Origin: a bacterium | Lineage (GTDB): Bacteria > Bacillota > Clostridia > Oscillospirales > Acutalibacteraceae | Direction of reading: 5' to 3' | DNA length: 29,019 nucleotides | Assembly (NCBI GenBank): GCA_020625635.1 | Contig: JAHLBL010000003.1 | Span: 1 to 29,019, forward strand | Shown: positions 6,958-14,711 of the stretch, one piece after another | Numbering within the stretch: position 1 is the first letter of the stretch | How the letters are laid out: every line of letters begins with the position of its first letter | Notes under the pieces: model-generated | What the model was told of the DNA's origin: nothing | Database searches by the model: none | The model's input: only the letters and a program-made list of their open reading frames with translations | Position numbers and translations under genes: made by a program

Positions 6958-7812
6958 TTATTTATCCTCTAACTTTTTAGCCAGCTCCTGAAGCTGTTCG
7001 TTACTGTAGAATTCGATCGAAAGCGTTCCGCCCTTTTTTCCATTGAGCGGATTGACCTTAACCTTTGTGCCGAGATACTCGCTGAGCGTCTGCTCAACAA
7101 TGCTGTAATATGTAGCTTTTTTCTCAGGTTTGGGTACGGGCTTTTCTTTTTTCTGCTGCTTCGCGAGATTTTCAATCTGTCTTACGGAAAGCTCGTTTTC
7201 CTCAAGGGTGTTTGCGAGCTTTATCATCTCGTCCTCATCCTTAAAGGAAAGCAGCGCTCTCGCGTGACCTGCGCTGATTCTTCCCTCGCGAACCTTCTGA
7301 GCGACGGGCTCGGGAAGGTTGAGAAGTCTCAGCGTATTCGCGACAGCCGAGCGTGATTTTCCGACAGCGTCGGAGACCTCCTCCTGGCTGAGTCCGTATT
7401 CGTCCATAAGCGAACGGTAGCCCTGCGCTTCTTCAATAGCGTTGAGATTCTCGCGCTGTAGGTTCTCTATGAGCGCGAGCTCCATCGTTTCCTGCTCTGT
7501 GAGGTCGCGGATCGTTACGGGGATTTCGCTGATTCCCGCGAGCTGGCACGCTCTGTAACGGCGCTCACCCGCGACAATCTGGTAGCCGCCTCCGAGTATA
7601 GGGCGGACAAGGATCGGCTGAATCAGCCCGTGCGCCTTTATACTCTCGGAAAGCTCGTTGAGCGCTTCCTCGTCAAACTCACGTCGGGGCTGGTTTCGGT
7701 TAGGCTCTATCTCGGAAATTTTAAGGGTGACGGTTGAGCCGCCGTCCTCGGTTTCGTTCTCGATAAAAATCGCACCGAGACCTTTTCCGAGTCCTCCTCT
7801 TTTTTTAGCCAT
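6958..7812 (-). CDS. parB: Chromosome partitioning protein ParB (Spo0J), CTP-dependent parS clamp
   Basis: ParB loads at parS and slides as a CTP-fuelled clamp, recruiting SMC and stimulating ParA. The 284 residues contain the N-terminal ParA-activating segment (KKRGGLGKGLGAIF, 3-16), the CTP-binding motifs GERRYR (82-87) and ENLQRENLNAIEEA (116-129), the helix-turn-helix (about 141-166, LSQEEVSDAVGKSRSAVANT) and, after a Lys/Pro-rich linker (about 215-230), the C-terminal dimerisation domain. ATG start; it begins 4 nt after the parA stop, so the two are translated together. Perfect target sites are at 8677 and 10816. Confidence 0.96.
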   Translation of the reverse strand: MAKKRGGLGKGLGAIFIENETEDGGSTVTLKISEIEPNRNQPRREFDEEALNELSESIKAHGLIQPILVRPILGGGYQIVAGERRYRACQLAGISEIPVTIRDLTEQETMELALIENLQRENLNAIEEAQGYRSLMDEYGLSQEEVSDAVGKSRSAVANTLRLLNLPEPVAQKVREGRISAGHARALLSFKDEDEMIKLANTLEENELSVRQIENLAKQQKKEKPVPKPEKKATYYSIVEQTLSEYLGTKVKVNPLNGKKGGTLSIEFYSNEQLQELAKKLEDK

Positions 7813-7816
7813 TCTC

Positions 7817-8578
7817 TCACCCCTTCTTTATTATTTCCTGCGCGAGCTCTGTATAAGCCTGAGAGCCCTTGCAGCTTTTATCGTAGTAGATTACGGGCAT
7901 TCCGAATGAGGGCGCCTCCGAGAGACGTACTCCGCGCGGGATAACCGTTTTGAACACCTTTCGCGGAAAGAACTTTTTAACTTCCTCAACAACCTGCTGA
8001 GTGAGGTTAAGTCTTCCGTCGTACATCGTCAGCAGTACACCCTCGAGCTCGAGCGAGCCGTTATACTGGCGCTTAACTCTGCGCACTGTGCTCATAAGCT
8101 GTGACAATCCCTCGAGCGCGTAATATTCACACTGAATAGGCACGAGGATAGTGTCAGCCATTGTGAGCGCGTTCGCCGTGATAAGTCCGAGCGAAGGCGG
8201 ACAGTCGACAATTATGTAGTCATAATTGAACTTTATCGGAAGGATCGCGTTCTTCAGCAGAGCCTCCCTGTGATTTTTCTCCGCGATTTCGAGTTCAGCC
8301 GCAGCAAGGTCAAGCGAACTCGGAATAATGTGGAGATTTTCATATTTTGTTGAGAACAGAGCTTCCTCTGCCTTTGCGCCGTCGACGAGAATATCGTAGG
8401 TTGATTTAGTGAGTCGGCGCTTGTCCACAGCCACACCGCTGGTGGCGTTGCCCTGCGGGTCAACATCAACGAGCAGGGTCTTTTTTCCCAACGCTCCGAG
8501 ACAGGCGGCAAGGTTAACGGCAGTGGTAGTCTTACCGACGCCGCCCTTCTGGTTTGCGATTGCGATTACTTTTGCCAA
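7817..8578 (-). CDS. parA: Chromosome partitioning ATPase ParA (Soj)
   Basis: ParA/MinD-type ATPase that binds nucleoid DNA as an ATP dimer and is released by ParB; Soj proteins also modulate DnaA. The 253 residues show the deviant Walker A KGGVGKTT (11-18, with the signature Lys11), PQGNAT at 41-46, and Walker B YIIVDCPPSLG (121-131, Asp125). The start is TTG (8578-8576), with AAAGGTG at 8590-8584, 5 nt upstream; no in-frame ATG fits better. First gene of the parA-parB-serS operon, with parS 100 nt upstream of it. Confidence 0.96.
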   Translation of the reverse strand: MAKVIAIANQKGGVGKTTTAVNLAACLGALGKKTLLVDVDPQGNATSGVAVDKRRLTKSTYDILVDGAKAEEALFSTKYENLHIIPSSLDLAAAELEIAEKNHREALLKNAILPIKFNYDYIIVDCPPSLGLITANALTMADTILVPIQCEYYALEGLSQLMSTVRRVKRQYNGSLELEGVLLTMYDGRLNLTQQVVEEVKKFFPRKVFKTVIPRGVRLSEAPSFGMPVIYYDKSCKGSQAYTELAQEIIKKG

Positions 8579-8610
8579 AAAATCACCTTTTTAATAAAAA
8601 TTACGATTTT

Positions 8611-8619
8611 ATTGTACCA
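8611..8619 (-). promoter_or_regulatory. Possible extended -10 promoter of parA-parB-serS
   Basis: On the minus strand TGGTACAAT is an extended -10 (TGn-TACAAT). The -35 region 17 nt upstream (TTTAAT) is poor. The parS site at 8677-8692 lies about 60 nt upstream, so ParB loading could affect this promoter. Confidence 0.45.
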
Positions 8620-8676
8620 TAATCGCAGTTATAATTAAAGTGATTTTATAAATTTTTTGAAAATATTATTGTTTAT

Positions 8677-8692
8677 TGTTTCACGTGAAACA
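8677..8692. promoter_or_regulatory. parS centromere site (intergenic)
   Basis: TGTTTCACGTGAAACA, a perfect 16-bp palindrome that fits the B. subtilis parS consensus at every position. It lies between parA and the Noc-like gene. Confidence 0.97.
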
Positions 8693-8695
8693 AAT

Positions 8696-8729
8696 GCCAA
8701 AAACCGCACAGAAACTGTGCGGCTTTGGC
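8696..8729 (-). terminator. Terminator of the Noc-like gene
   Basis: CCGCACAG (8704-8711) pairs with CTGTGCGG (8715-8722) around an AAA loop; on the minus strand it is followed by TTTTTGGC. An outer pairing GCCAAA (8696-8701) with TTTGGC (8724-8729) extends the structure. A smaller hairpin (TGGATGC-ATA-GCATCCA, 8764-8780) lies between this and the stop codon. The terminator abuts parS. Confidence 0.8.
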
Positions 8730-8791
8730 AAGGGGTTTAGATAAGGAAATGGGTATGAGTGGATGGATGCATAGCATCCAAACGTGGAAAG

Positions 8792-9595
8792 CTATTTTGG
8801 AATTTTTACGGTGTACTCTATGTAGTCACCGTTGTCGCGATGATTACAGACAGCCTTTATTCCCGCCTGTTTCATCGTTGAGACAGCCTTGTTGATCGTA
8901 TTGATAAAGATCCTGACATCCCGGATAAGTATTTTTCTTGTCGCCTTTTTCTCGGTGTCATTTTTTATAGCGCTGCCGAGCAGCATATCGTCGATAAGCT
9001 CCTCGCTCTGCGCGACGTTAAGATTCTGGGCAATGATTTTCGAGAGTGCTTCACGCCTGAGCTGCTGGTCGTAAATTCTGAGAAGAGCTCTCGCGTGTCT
9101 CTCCGAAAGTCCTGCCTGAACAATCCAGTCCTGCTCGTCATAGGAAAGATTGAGCAATCTGAGCTTATTGGCTATTGTGCTCTGGCTTTTGCCGAGCTTT
9201 TTAGCCGCCTGCTCCTGAGTTATCCCGTACCGACGTATCAGCCGCGATATACCTCTCGCTTCCTCAAACATTCCTAAATCACAGCGCTGAAGATTCTCTA
9301 CCAGCGCGAGCATGGCGGACTCCTTGTCGTTGCACTTGACTATTATGCAGGGTACCTTTGAATAACCTGCCATAACTGCCGCTCTCAGTCGTCTTTCGCC
9401 CGCGATTATCTCGAACTCGTTCTGGGAAACTCTCCTGACCGTCAGCGGTTGAAGAATACCGTTTTCTGATATCGACTTCGCGAGGTCTCTTAGCTGAGCG
9501 TCGTCGAATATCTTTCTCGGCTGAGTTTTATTAGGACGTATCTTAACGGTGGAGATTTCGGTTATTTTGTTTTCGCTTTTAGCCAAATAATTCAA
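8792..9595 (-). CDS. noc: Noc-like ParB paralogue (nucleoid occlusion), without an obvious membrane-targeting helix
   Basis: The 267-residue protein has the ParB/Noc CTPase core: GERRLR (66-71), ALVENLQRCDLGMFEEA (about 97-113) and helix-turn-helix (125-150, ITQEQAAKKLGKSQSTIANKL), the last very close to Noc. Its place between rsmG and parA is that of noc in Bacillus. Noc binds its own palindromes and blocks FtsZ assembly over DNA. In Bacillus this needs an N-terminal amphipathic helix; here the N-terminus is only about 15 residues (MNYLAKSENKITEIS) and shows no such helix, and the ParA-activating motif is also missing. The start is TTG with GAGGTG (9606-9601) 5 nt away. A TATTAT at 9639-9634 could be its -10. 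A second ParB with another function is the alternative. Confidence 0.8.
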   Translation of the reverse strand: MNYLAKSENKITEISTVKIRPNKTQPRKIFDDAQLRDLAKSISENGILQPLTVRRVSQNEFEIIAGERRLRAAVMAGYSKVPCIIVKCNDKESAMLALVENLQRCDLGMFEEARGISRLIRRYGITQEQAAKKLGKSQSTIANKLRLLNLSYDEQDWIVQAGLSERHARALLRIYDQQLRREALSKIIAQNLNVAQSEELIDDMLLGSAIKNDTEKKATRKILIRDVRIFINTINKAVSTMKQAGIKAVCNHRDNGDYIEYTVKIPK

Positions 9596-9710
9596 AATCT
9601 CACCTCACAGGGCTTGTCTGTCTCTGTGACTATATAATACCACGTCTCTTTTAAATAATGTGTCGAAGCGTGAGCGAATATTATAAAATGTTTTGCCGAA
9701 AAACAGCGAG

Positions 9711-9734
9711 AAAAAAGAGCCGACTGTTCGGCTC
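9711..9734 (-). terminator. Terminator of the mnmG-rsmG unit
   Basis: GAGCCGA (9717-9723) pairs with TCGGCTC (9728-9734) around CTGT; on the minus strand six T residues follow. It starts 5 nt after the rsmG stop. The other flank has TTTTT too, so it could work in both directions. Confidence 0.9.
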
Positions 9735-9738
9735 ATTT

Positions 9739-10443
9739 TTATAATGGTTTACTTTTTATTTTTCCGCTTTGTCTCGGGAACTGCTTTGGCGTGTGCGCGG
9801 TTTTTTCTATAACTACTATAGTTCTTTCTCCCGCGTTCTCAAGCTCAAACTCGTCGAGCGAAAGCAGCTGTCCTCCGAGAGTTTCAATCGCTTCCTCAGC
9901 CTGAGAAAACTCCTCGCGTAAATCGGGACCCTTCATCGCCGCAAATACTCCGCCGACCTTAACATAAGGCAGACAATATTCGCTGAGCACATTCAATCTC
10001 GCGACCGCGCGCGAAACCGCGACGTCGTATTTCTCACGGTGCTTATTATCTTGTCCGCCGTCCTCCGCTCGCGCGTGAACAAGTTCGGCTTCAATTCCGA
10101 TCTGCTCACAGACCTCCGAAAGAAAATTCAGTCTCTTGTTAAGGCTGTCAAGAAGTGTGAGTTTTATATCGGGGCGCATTATCTTCAGCGGGATACCGGG
10201 GAAACCCGCGCCCGTACCGACATCGATAACTTTCGCGCCCTCGGGAACTTCGCAGTAATTCAGAAGCGTAAGGCTGTCGGCGAAATGCTTCAGCGCAACG
10301 TCGCTTTTTTCGGTGATTCTCGTGAGGTTGATTTTTTCGTTCCACTCGATAAGAAGCTCATAATATTTTTCGAACTGTACAGCCTGATCGGCAGATATTT
10401 CAATTCCAATATTATTTAATGTTTTTTTTACTTCATTTCTCAT
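9739..10443 (-). CDS. rsmG: 16S rRNA (guanine527-N7)-methyltransferase RsmG (GidB)
   Basis: SAM-dependent enzyme that makes m7G527 in the 530 loop of 16S rRNA; its loss gives low-level streptomycin resistance in other bacteria. The 234 residues include the SAM-binding loop VIDVGTGAGFPGIPL (about 70-84), the VSRAVARL segment and a basic tail ending GKIKSKPL, like the usual PRxxGxPxKxPL. The ATG at 10443 is 6 nt after the mnmG stop and its GAGGTAA site overlaps that stop, indicating translational coupling. Confidence 0.96.
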   Translation of the reverse strand: MRNEVKKTLNNIGIEISADQAVQFEKYYELLIEWNEKINLTRITEKSDVALKHFADSLTLLNYCEVPEGAKVIDVGTGAGFPGIPLKIMRPDIKLTLLDSLNKRLNFLSEVCEQIGIEAELVHARAEDGGQDNKHREKYDVAVSRAVARLNVLSEYCLPYVKVGGVFAAMKGPDLREEFSQAEEAIETLGGQLLSLDEFELENAGERTIVVIEKTAHTPKQFPRQSGKIKSKPL

Positions 10444-10449
10444 AGCCGC

Positions 10450-12312
10450 TTACCTCTGTGACAGCCAAATCAGCAGGACGCTTATATCGGCTGGACTTAC
10501 TCCCGAAATTCTTGAAGCCTGTCCGATACTCAGCGGGTGGATCTTATTAAGTTTTTCCTGAGCTTCAAGCCGCAGTCCCTTTATCTCGGTATAATCAAAG
10601 TCCGCAGGCAGAAGTTTTTTCTCGAGCCTCTGCATCTGTTCGACCTGTCTGAGCTGTTTTTCTATGTAACCCTCATACTTGACCTCAATCTCAACCTGCT
10701 CAAAAATATTCGGGTCAAGATCAGGTCGTGTCGTATCTATCGGGGCGAGCGCCTCATAGCTGAGCTGAGGACGGCGCAGCAAATCAATAAGCTTCGCGCC
10801 TGTGGAGAGGGGAGATGTTTCACGTGAAACAAGTATCTCGTTGATTCTATCCGAAGGAGGAATAACTATCTTTGAAATTCTTTTAAGCTCCTCTTTCTTC
10901 TGTTCCTGCTTTCTATTGAATCTCTCCCACCTGTCATCGCCAATAAGTCCGATCTTTCTTCCAATCGGAGTAAGTCTTACGTCAGCGTTATCCTGGCGGA
11001 GAATAAGTCTGTACTCGCTTCTGGACGTCATCATTCTGTAAGGCTCGTTCGCTCCCTTTGTTACAAGGTCATCAACGAGTGTTCCTATATACGATGAAGA
11101 GCGGTCAAGTACCAGAGGTTCTTTTCCTTTGATTTTCAGCGCGGCGTTTATACCCGCGACAAGTCCCTGAGCGGCGGCTTCCTCATATCCCGAGCTGCCG
11201 TTAAACTGTCCCGCGCCGTATAAGCCCTCAAATCTTTTGAATTCCAGCGTCGCGGACATCTCGGTCGGATCAACACAGTCGTACTCGATCGCGTACGCGG
11301 GTCTCATAATAACCGCGTTCTCAAGTCCTTTTATGGTATGGTAAAATTTCAGCTGGACTTCCTCGGGTAGAGAGGAGCTCATACCCTGCAAGTACATTTC
11401 CTCGGTATCAAGTCCGCACGGCTCAATAAAAAGCTGATGTCGCTTTTTCTCCGCAAAACGGACAATCTTATCCTCAAGACTCGGACAGTAACGTGGTCCC
11501 ACGCCTTCAATCTTTCCGCCGTAAAGAGGGGAGCGGTGAATATTTTCAAGAATGATTTCTTTGGTTTTTTCGTTCGTCCAGCTTATGTGGCAAATAACCT
11601 TGTTTTCTCCGAGGTCGTCAGTGTCATAAGAAAACGGGATTGGGGGCTCGTCGCCATACTGCTCCTCCAGCTCAGAAAAGTCAATACTGCTTTTCAAAAC
11701 CCTCGCGGGCGTTCCCGTTTTGAATCGTCTCAGCGGTAAGCCGAGGTCTTTAAGGCTCTGACCGAGGAAGCTCGCGGGGAATACTCCGTCGGGACCGCTT
11801 TCGTAGCTTACCTCGCCTACAAAAATTCTTCCGCCGAGATACGTTCCTGTCGCTATAATAACAGCCTTAACATCATATTCAGCCAGCATTCTTGTCGTCA
11901 GCGTATAGCCGTCGTCTGTTTTTCTTATATCCGTGATCTCCGCCTGATGAACCTCAAGATTTTCCTGAAGCTCAAGCTTATGCTTCATAACGTCGGAGTA
12001 TTTTCTTCTGTCTATCTGCGCTCTGAGCGAGTGAACGGCAGGACCTTTTCCGCGGTTGAGCATCCTGCTCTGCAAAAAACATTCATCGGCAGTCTTACCC
12101 ATCTCTCCGCCGAGAGCGTCAATCTCACGGACGAGATGTCCCTTCGCCGTTCCTCCTATTGAGGGATTGCAGGGACAGTTACCTATTGCGTCCATATTAA
12201 TTGTAAACACAACGGTTTTACACCCGAGTCTTGCCGACGCGAGCGCTGCCTCTATTCCCGCGTGTCCCGCTCCTATTACAGCAACGTCAAATTTTCCCGC
12301 TTTATAATTCAT
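10450..12312 (-). CDS. mnmG: tRNA uridine-34 5-carboxymethylaminomethyl synthesis enzyme MnmG (GidA)
   Basis: FAD protein that with MnmE builds the cmnm5 group on wobble U34 of several tRNAs. The 620 residues show the N-terminal dinucleotide-binding motif GAGHAGIEAALASARLG (15-31), the CNPSIGGTAKGHLVREIDALGG block, and the C-terminal MnmE/tRNA-binding helical domain (KYEGYIEKQ ... HPLSIGQASRISGVSPADIS). The ATG at 12312 has no well-placed ribosome binding site: the nearest AAAGG is 14 nt upstream and sits in the 3' arm of a large hairpin, so translation may be regulated by the leader. A parS site lies inside the coding region at 10816-10831. Confidence 0.97.
   Translation of the reverse strand: MNYKAGKFDVAVIGAGHAGIEAALASARLGCKTVVFTINMDAIGNCPCNPSIGGTAKGHLVREIDALGGEMGKTADECFLQSRMLNRGKGPAVHSLRAQIDRRKYSDVMKHKLELQENLEVHQAEITDIRKTDDGYTLTTRMLAEYDVKAVIIATGTYLGGRIFVGEVSYESGPDGVFPASFLGQSLKDLGLPLRRFKTGTPARVLKSSIDFSELEEQYGDEPPIPFSYDTDDLGENKVICHISWTNEKTKEIILENIHRSPLYGGKIEGVGPRYCPSLEDKIVRFAEKKRHQLFIEPCGLDTEEMYLQGMSSSLPEEVQLKFYHTIKGLENAVIMRPAYAIEYDCVDPTEMSATLEFKRFEGLYGAGQFNGSSGYEEAAAQGLVAGINAALKIKGKEPLVLDRSSSYIGTLVDDLVTKGANEPYRMMTSRSEYRLILRQDNADVRLTPIGRKIGLIGDDRWERFNRKQEQKKEELKRISKIVIPPSDRINEILVSRETSPLSTGAKLIDLLRRPQLSYEALAPIDTTRPDLDPNIFEQVEIEVKYEGYIEKQLRQVEQMQRLEKKLLPADFDYTEIKGLRLEAQEKLNKIHPLSIGQASRISGVSPADISVLLIWLSQR
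10816..10831. promoter_or_regulatory. parS centromere site (inside mnmG)
   Basis: A second perfect TGTTTCACGTGAAACA, 2.1 kb further from parA than the first. On the minus strand it encodes the end of MnmG residues around LVSRET, so the protein sequence is constrained by the site. Confidence 0.96.
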
Positions 12313-12325
12313 ATAAATCGCTATA

Positions 12326-12437
12326 GCCTTTCAGCCCACAAGTAGTTATAGAAAAGCCCTGATACCTTACCGTGGGCTGATAAGGCACAAATAATAATAT
12401 TATTATTGCTCGTATAAACCGAGTGGGCAATACAAGT
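12326..12437 (-). promoter_or_regulatory. Structured mnmG leader, candidate cis-regulatory RNA
   Basis: The 147-nt gap between mnmE and mnmG is full of dyads. On the minus strand: (1) TATTG, bulged CCCA, CTCG pairs with CGAG-CAATA (about 12431-12400); (2) the perfect 18-bp palindrome AATAATAATATTATTATT (12390-12407); (3) a 14-bp stem with one bulge between 12372-12386 and 12326-12339, enclosing a 32-nt loop. GCCCAC occurs twice (in 1 and 3) and can pair with the single GTGGGC at 12339-12334, so two alternative folds are possible. No T-run follows, so this is not a terminator. The only SD-like AAAGG is inside stem 3. I do not recognise it as a known riboswitch. Confidence 0.5.
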
Positions 12438-12449
12438 TGAATAGTACAA

Positions 12450-12455
12450 ATTATA
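12450..12455 (-). promoter_or_regulatory. Possible -10 of an mnmG promoter
   Basis: A TATAAT on the minus strand starts 5 nt after the mnmE stop codon. The -35 (CTTCTG, 17 nt upstream, inside mnmE) is poor. If used, transcription would start just before the structured leader. Confidence 0.35.
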
Positions 12456-12459
12456 CTTT

Positions 12460-13827
12460 TTACTTTCCTACACAGAAGTTGTGGAACACACTGTCAACCA
12501 CAACGTCGCTTACTCTCTCTCCCGTAAGCTCTAAAATACTTTCTATTGCTTCCTCGAGAGTAACGTTCACAGCGTCAAAAGTCATTCCGAGGCTGAGCGC
12601 CTCCAGTGACTGACTGAGCGCCTGTTCCGCTCTGACAACAGCGTTTCTCTGACGCTCGTTGGAGAGGATACCCTCGCTCGGATTGAGGTCAGCAGTACCC
12701 GAAATACGGGTAATTATTTCTTCCAGCTCCTTCAAGCCGTCGCCGTTTTTAGCGGAAATCTGTACAACATTTTCTATCTTTTCTTTTACCTTTTCCGCGT
12801 CAAATTTCTGTTCCTTATCCGATTTATTTATAATGGCAATCGTTTTTTCGTCTTTGATTTCCTCTATGAGCTTTATATCATCGCCGTCTATCTCTCTGCT
12901 TCCGTCAAAAACAGCGAGAATTATTCCGCAGTTTTTCAGTCTTTCCTTTGCCTTGTCAACGCCGATTTTTTCAACCTCGTCGCCTGTTTCGTGAATGCCT
13001 GCCGTGTCGCTCAGTCTGAGCAGGATATCTCCGACAAGCACAGTATCCTCGACGATATCTCTCGTTGTTCCGGGAATATCCGTTACAATGCTCCTGTCTC
13101 TTCCCGCGAGAAGATTCATCAGAGTGCTTTTACCCGTGTTTGGTTTTCCCGCAATAACGGTGTCGATTCCCTGCTTGACTGCCTGTCCCGAATCGTATGT
13201 CGCGAGCAGTTTTCTTATATCGGCGAGAGCTTCCTTAAAAGTATTTGAAAGACTGTCTGTCGTTACCTCCTCAATATCCTCGTCGGGATAATCAGCCCAC
13301 GCGCTGAGGTGAGCCGAGGTAGAAACGAGAGATTTCTTTATCTTTTCAATCCTGTTCCAGAGAGCTCCCTCCTTTGCGTAGAGAGCCGCTCTCGCGGAAG
13401 CCTTGCTTTTCGCGGAAATAATATCAATTATAGCCTCGGCTTCAGTGAGGTCGACCTTTCCGTTAAGAAAAGCGCGCTTTGTAAATTCACCTGCCTGAGC
13501 GGGAAAAGCACCCTCGTCAAGAACTGTTCTCAGCACCTCGCGCGTAATGAAAATACCTCCGTGGCACGAAAGCTCAACAACATTCTCGCCCGTATAGCTT
13601 CTTGGTGCTCTGAATACAGTAGCCACAGCCTCGTCAATAAAAACGCCGTCCTTAACAATATGTCCGAAAGCGGCAGTATAACCCTTCATATCGACAAGCC
13701 TTTTTCCGTACATCGGCTCGAATATTTTGTCCGCGATTATTATTGCGTCGTCACCGCTTATTCTTATAACGCCGATACCGCCTTCACCCTGCGCAGTAGA
13801 TATAGCGGCAATTGTTCTATCGCTCAT
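12460..13827 (-). CDS. mnmE: tRNA modification GTPase MnmE (TrmE)
   Basis: Partner of MnmG in U34 modification; uses a folate one-carbon donor and GTP. The 455 residues contain the N-terminal tetrahydrofolate-binding domain (1-120), a helical domain, the inserted G domain with G1 GKPNTGKS (227-234), TTRD (254-257), DTAG (274-277) and NKSD (334-337), and the C-terminal CVGK ending whose cysteine is conserved. The ATG at 13827 has AAGGA (13841-13837) 9 nt upstream. A hairpin terminator lies 27 nt before the start and no promoter is visible between them, so expression seems to depend on read-through from jag or on a promoter within jag. Confidence 0.97.
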   Translation of the reverse strand: MSDRTIAAISTAQGEGGIGVIRISGDDAIIIADKIFEPMYGKRLVDMKGYTAAFGHIVKDGVFIDEAVATVFRAPRSYTGENVVELSCHGGIFITREVLRTVLDEGAFPAQAGEFTKRAFLNGKVDLTEAEAIIDIISAKSKASARAALYAKEGALWNRIEKIKKSLVSTSAHLSAWADYPDEDIEEVTTDSLSNTFKEALADIRKLLATYDSGQAVKQGIDTVIAGKPNTGKSTLMNLLAGRDRSIVTDIPGTTRDIVEDTVLVGDILLRLSDTAGIHETGDEVEKIGVDKAKERLKNCGIILAVFDGSREIDGDDIKLIEEIKDEKTIAIINKSDKEQKFDAEKVKEKIENVVQISAKNGDGLKELEEIITRISGTADLNPSEGILSNERQRNAVVRAEQALSQSLEALSLGMTFDAVNVTLEEAIESILELTGERVSDVVVDSVFHNFCVGK

Positions 13828-13853
13828 TCAATTCATTCCTTACTTTAAACAGA

Positions 13854-13880
13854 AAAGGCTGCCTCAATGAGACAGCCTTT
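13854..13880 (-). terminator. Terminator or attenuator between jag and mnmE
   Basis: AAAGGCTG (13854-13861) pairs with CAGCCTTT (13873-13880); after one mismatch, CTC/GAG closes an AAT loop. On the minus strand TTTTCTGTTT follows, a modest U-tract. It starts 5 nt after the jag stop codon. Confidence 0.75.
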
Positions 13881-13884
13881 AAAA

Positions 13885-14652
13885 TCAGTCTATTCTTCCG
13901 TAGAGACCTGCGCCGTTGCTCTCGTCAAGCGGCTTGCGGTCGGGGTTCGATGCCGCGCTGCTGCTCGGACGTGAACCTCTGCGGTTATTATAACCGCCTC
14001 TGCGGTGATTCCTCGCCTTGGGGTCGGGACCGATCACAACGTGACGGGAAGCGTTTTCACCCTCACTCCACGATGTAGCGCCCTTAACCTTCTGGACAGA
14101 AGTATGTATTATTCTTCTCTCGTAGGGGTTCATCGGCTCAAGAGAGGTTTTCTTTCCTGTCTTGACCGCCTTATAAGCAAGCTTTCTGCCGAGGATCTCG
14201 AGAGTTTTCTCTCTTTTCTCTCTGTAATTACCTGTATTAACGGTAATCTTGAAGTAGCTGTTGTCAACATGATTGGCAACAAGACTTGTAAGATACTGCA
14301 GAGCGTCGAGTGTCTCACCGCGTCTTCCGATGATAAAGCCGACGTCCTCGCCCTCAATATTGAAGGTCGCGCTGTTGTCCGTCTTTTCAACATCAATCGT
14401 AAGGTCGTTGAGATTCATAGCCGAAATAACTTCTCTGATAAATTCTTCGGCAACGTCTGCGGGATTGCTTTTTATATTAATAGTAACCTTAACCTTGGCG
14501 GGTGTGCCTCCAAAAAGTCCGAAAACTTTTTTTGCGGGAAGCTGGATAACTTCCTGTTCAAATTCAGCAAATTCGTCAAGTCCGAGTTCAGCTTTTGCGT
14601 TTTCAAGAGCTTCCTCTACGGTTTCTCCTGTTCCAATAGCTTCTTTAATCAT
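13885..14652 (-). CDS. jag: Jag/KhpB RNA-binding protein (Jag-N, KH, R3H)
   Basis: Cytoplasmic RNA-binding protein that, with KhpA, affects cell elongation and sRNA biology in other Firmicutes. The 255 residues show the Jag N-terminal domain (1-52, ending LFGGTPA), a KH domain with IIGRRGETLDALQYL (about 108-122), an R3H domain (PMNPYERRIIH ... ENASRHVVI, about 172-208) and a disordered tail rich in Arg, Gly and Ser (from 210). The tail is longer than in Bacillus. GAGGG lies 6 nt before the ATG. It is the last gene of the rpmH operon, in its usual place after yidC. Confidence 0.94.
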   Translation of the reverse strand: MIKEAIGTGETVEEALENAKAELGLDEFAEFEQEVIQLPAKKVFGLFGGTPAKVKVTINIKSNPADVAEEFIREVISAMNLNDLTIDVEKTDNSATFNIEGEDVGFIIGRRGETLDALQYLTSLVANHVDNSYFKITVNTGNYREKREKTLEILGRKLAYKAVKTGKKTSLEPMNPYERRIIHTSVQKVKGATSWSEGENASRHVVIGPDPKARNHRRGGYNNRRGSRPSSSAASNPDRKPLDESNGAGLYGRID

Positions 14653-14711
14653 TTTTAACCCTCTGTTAATAAGATTTTTAACATTTAAAAAGTACCAAGT
14701 TGAAGTTGTTA

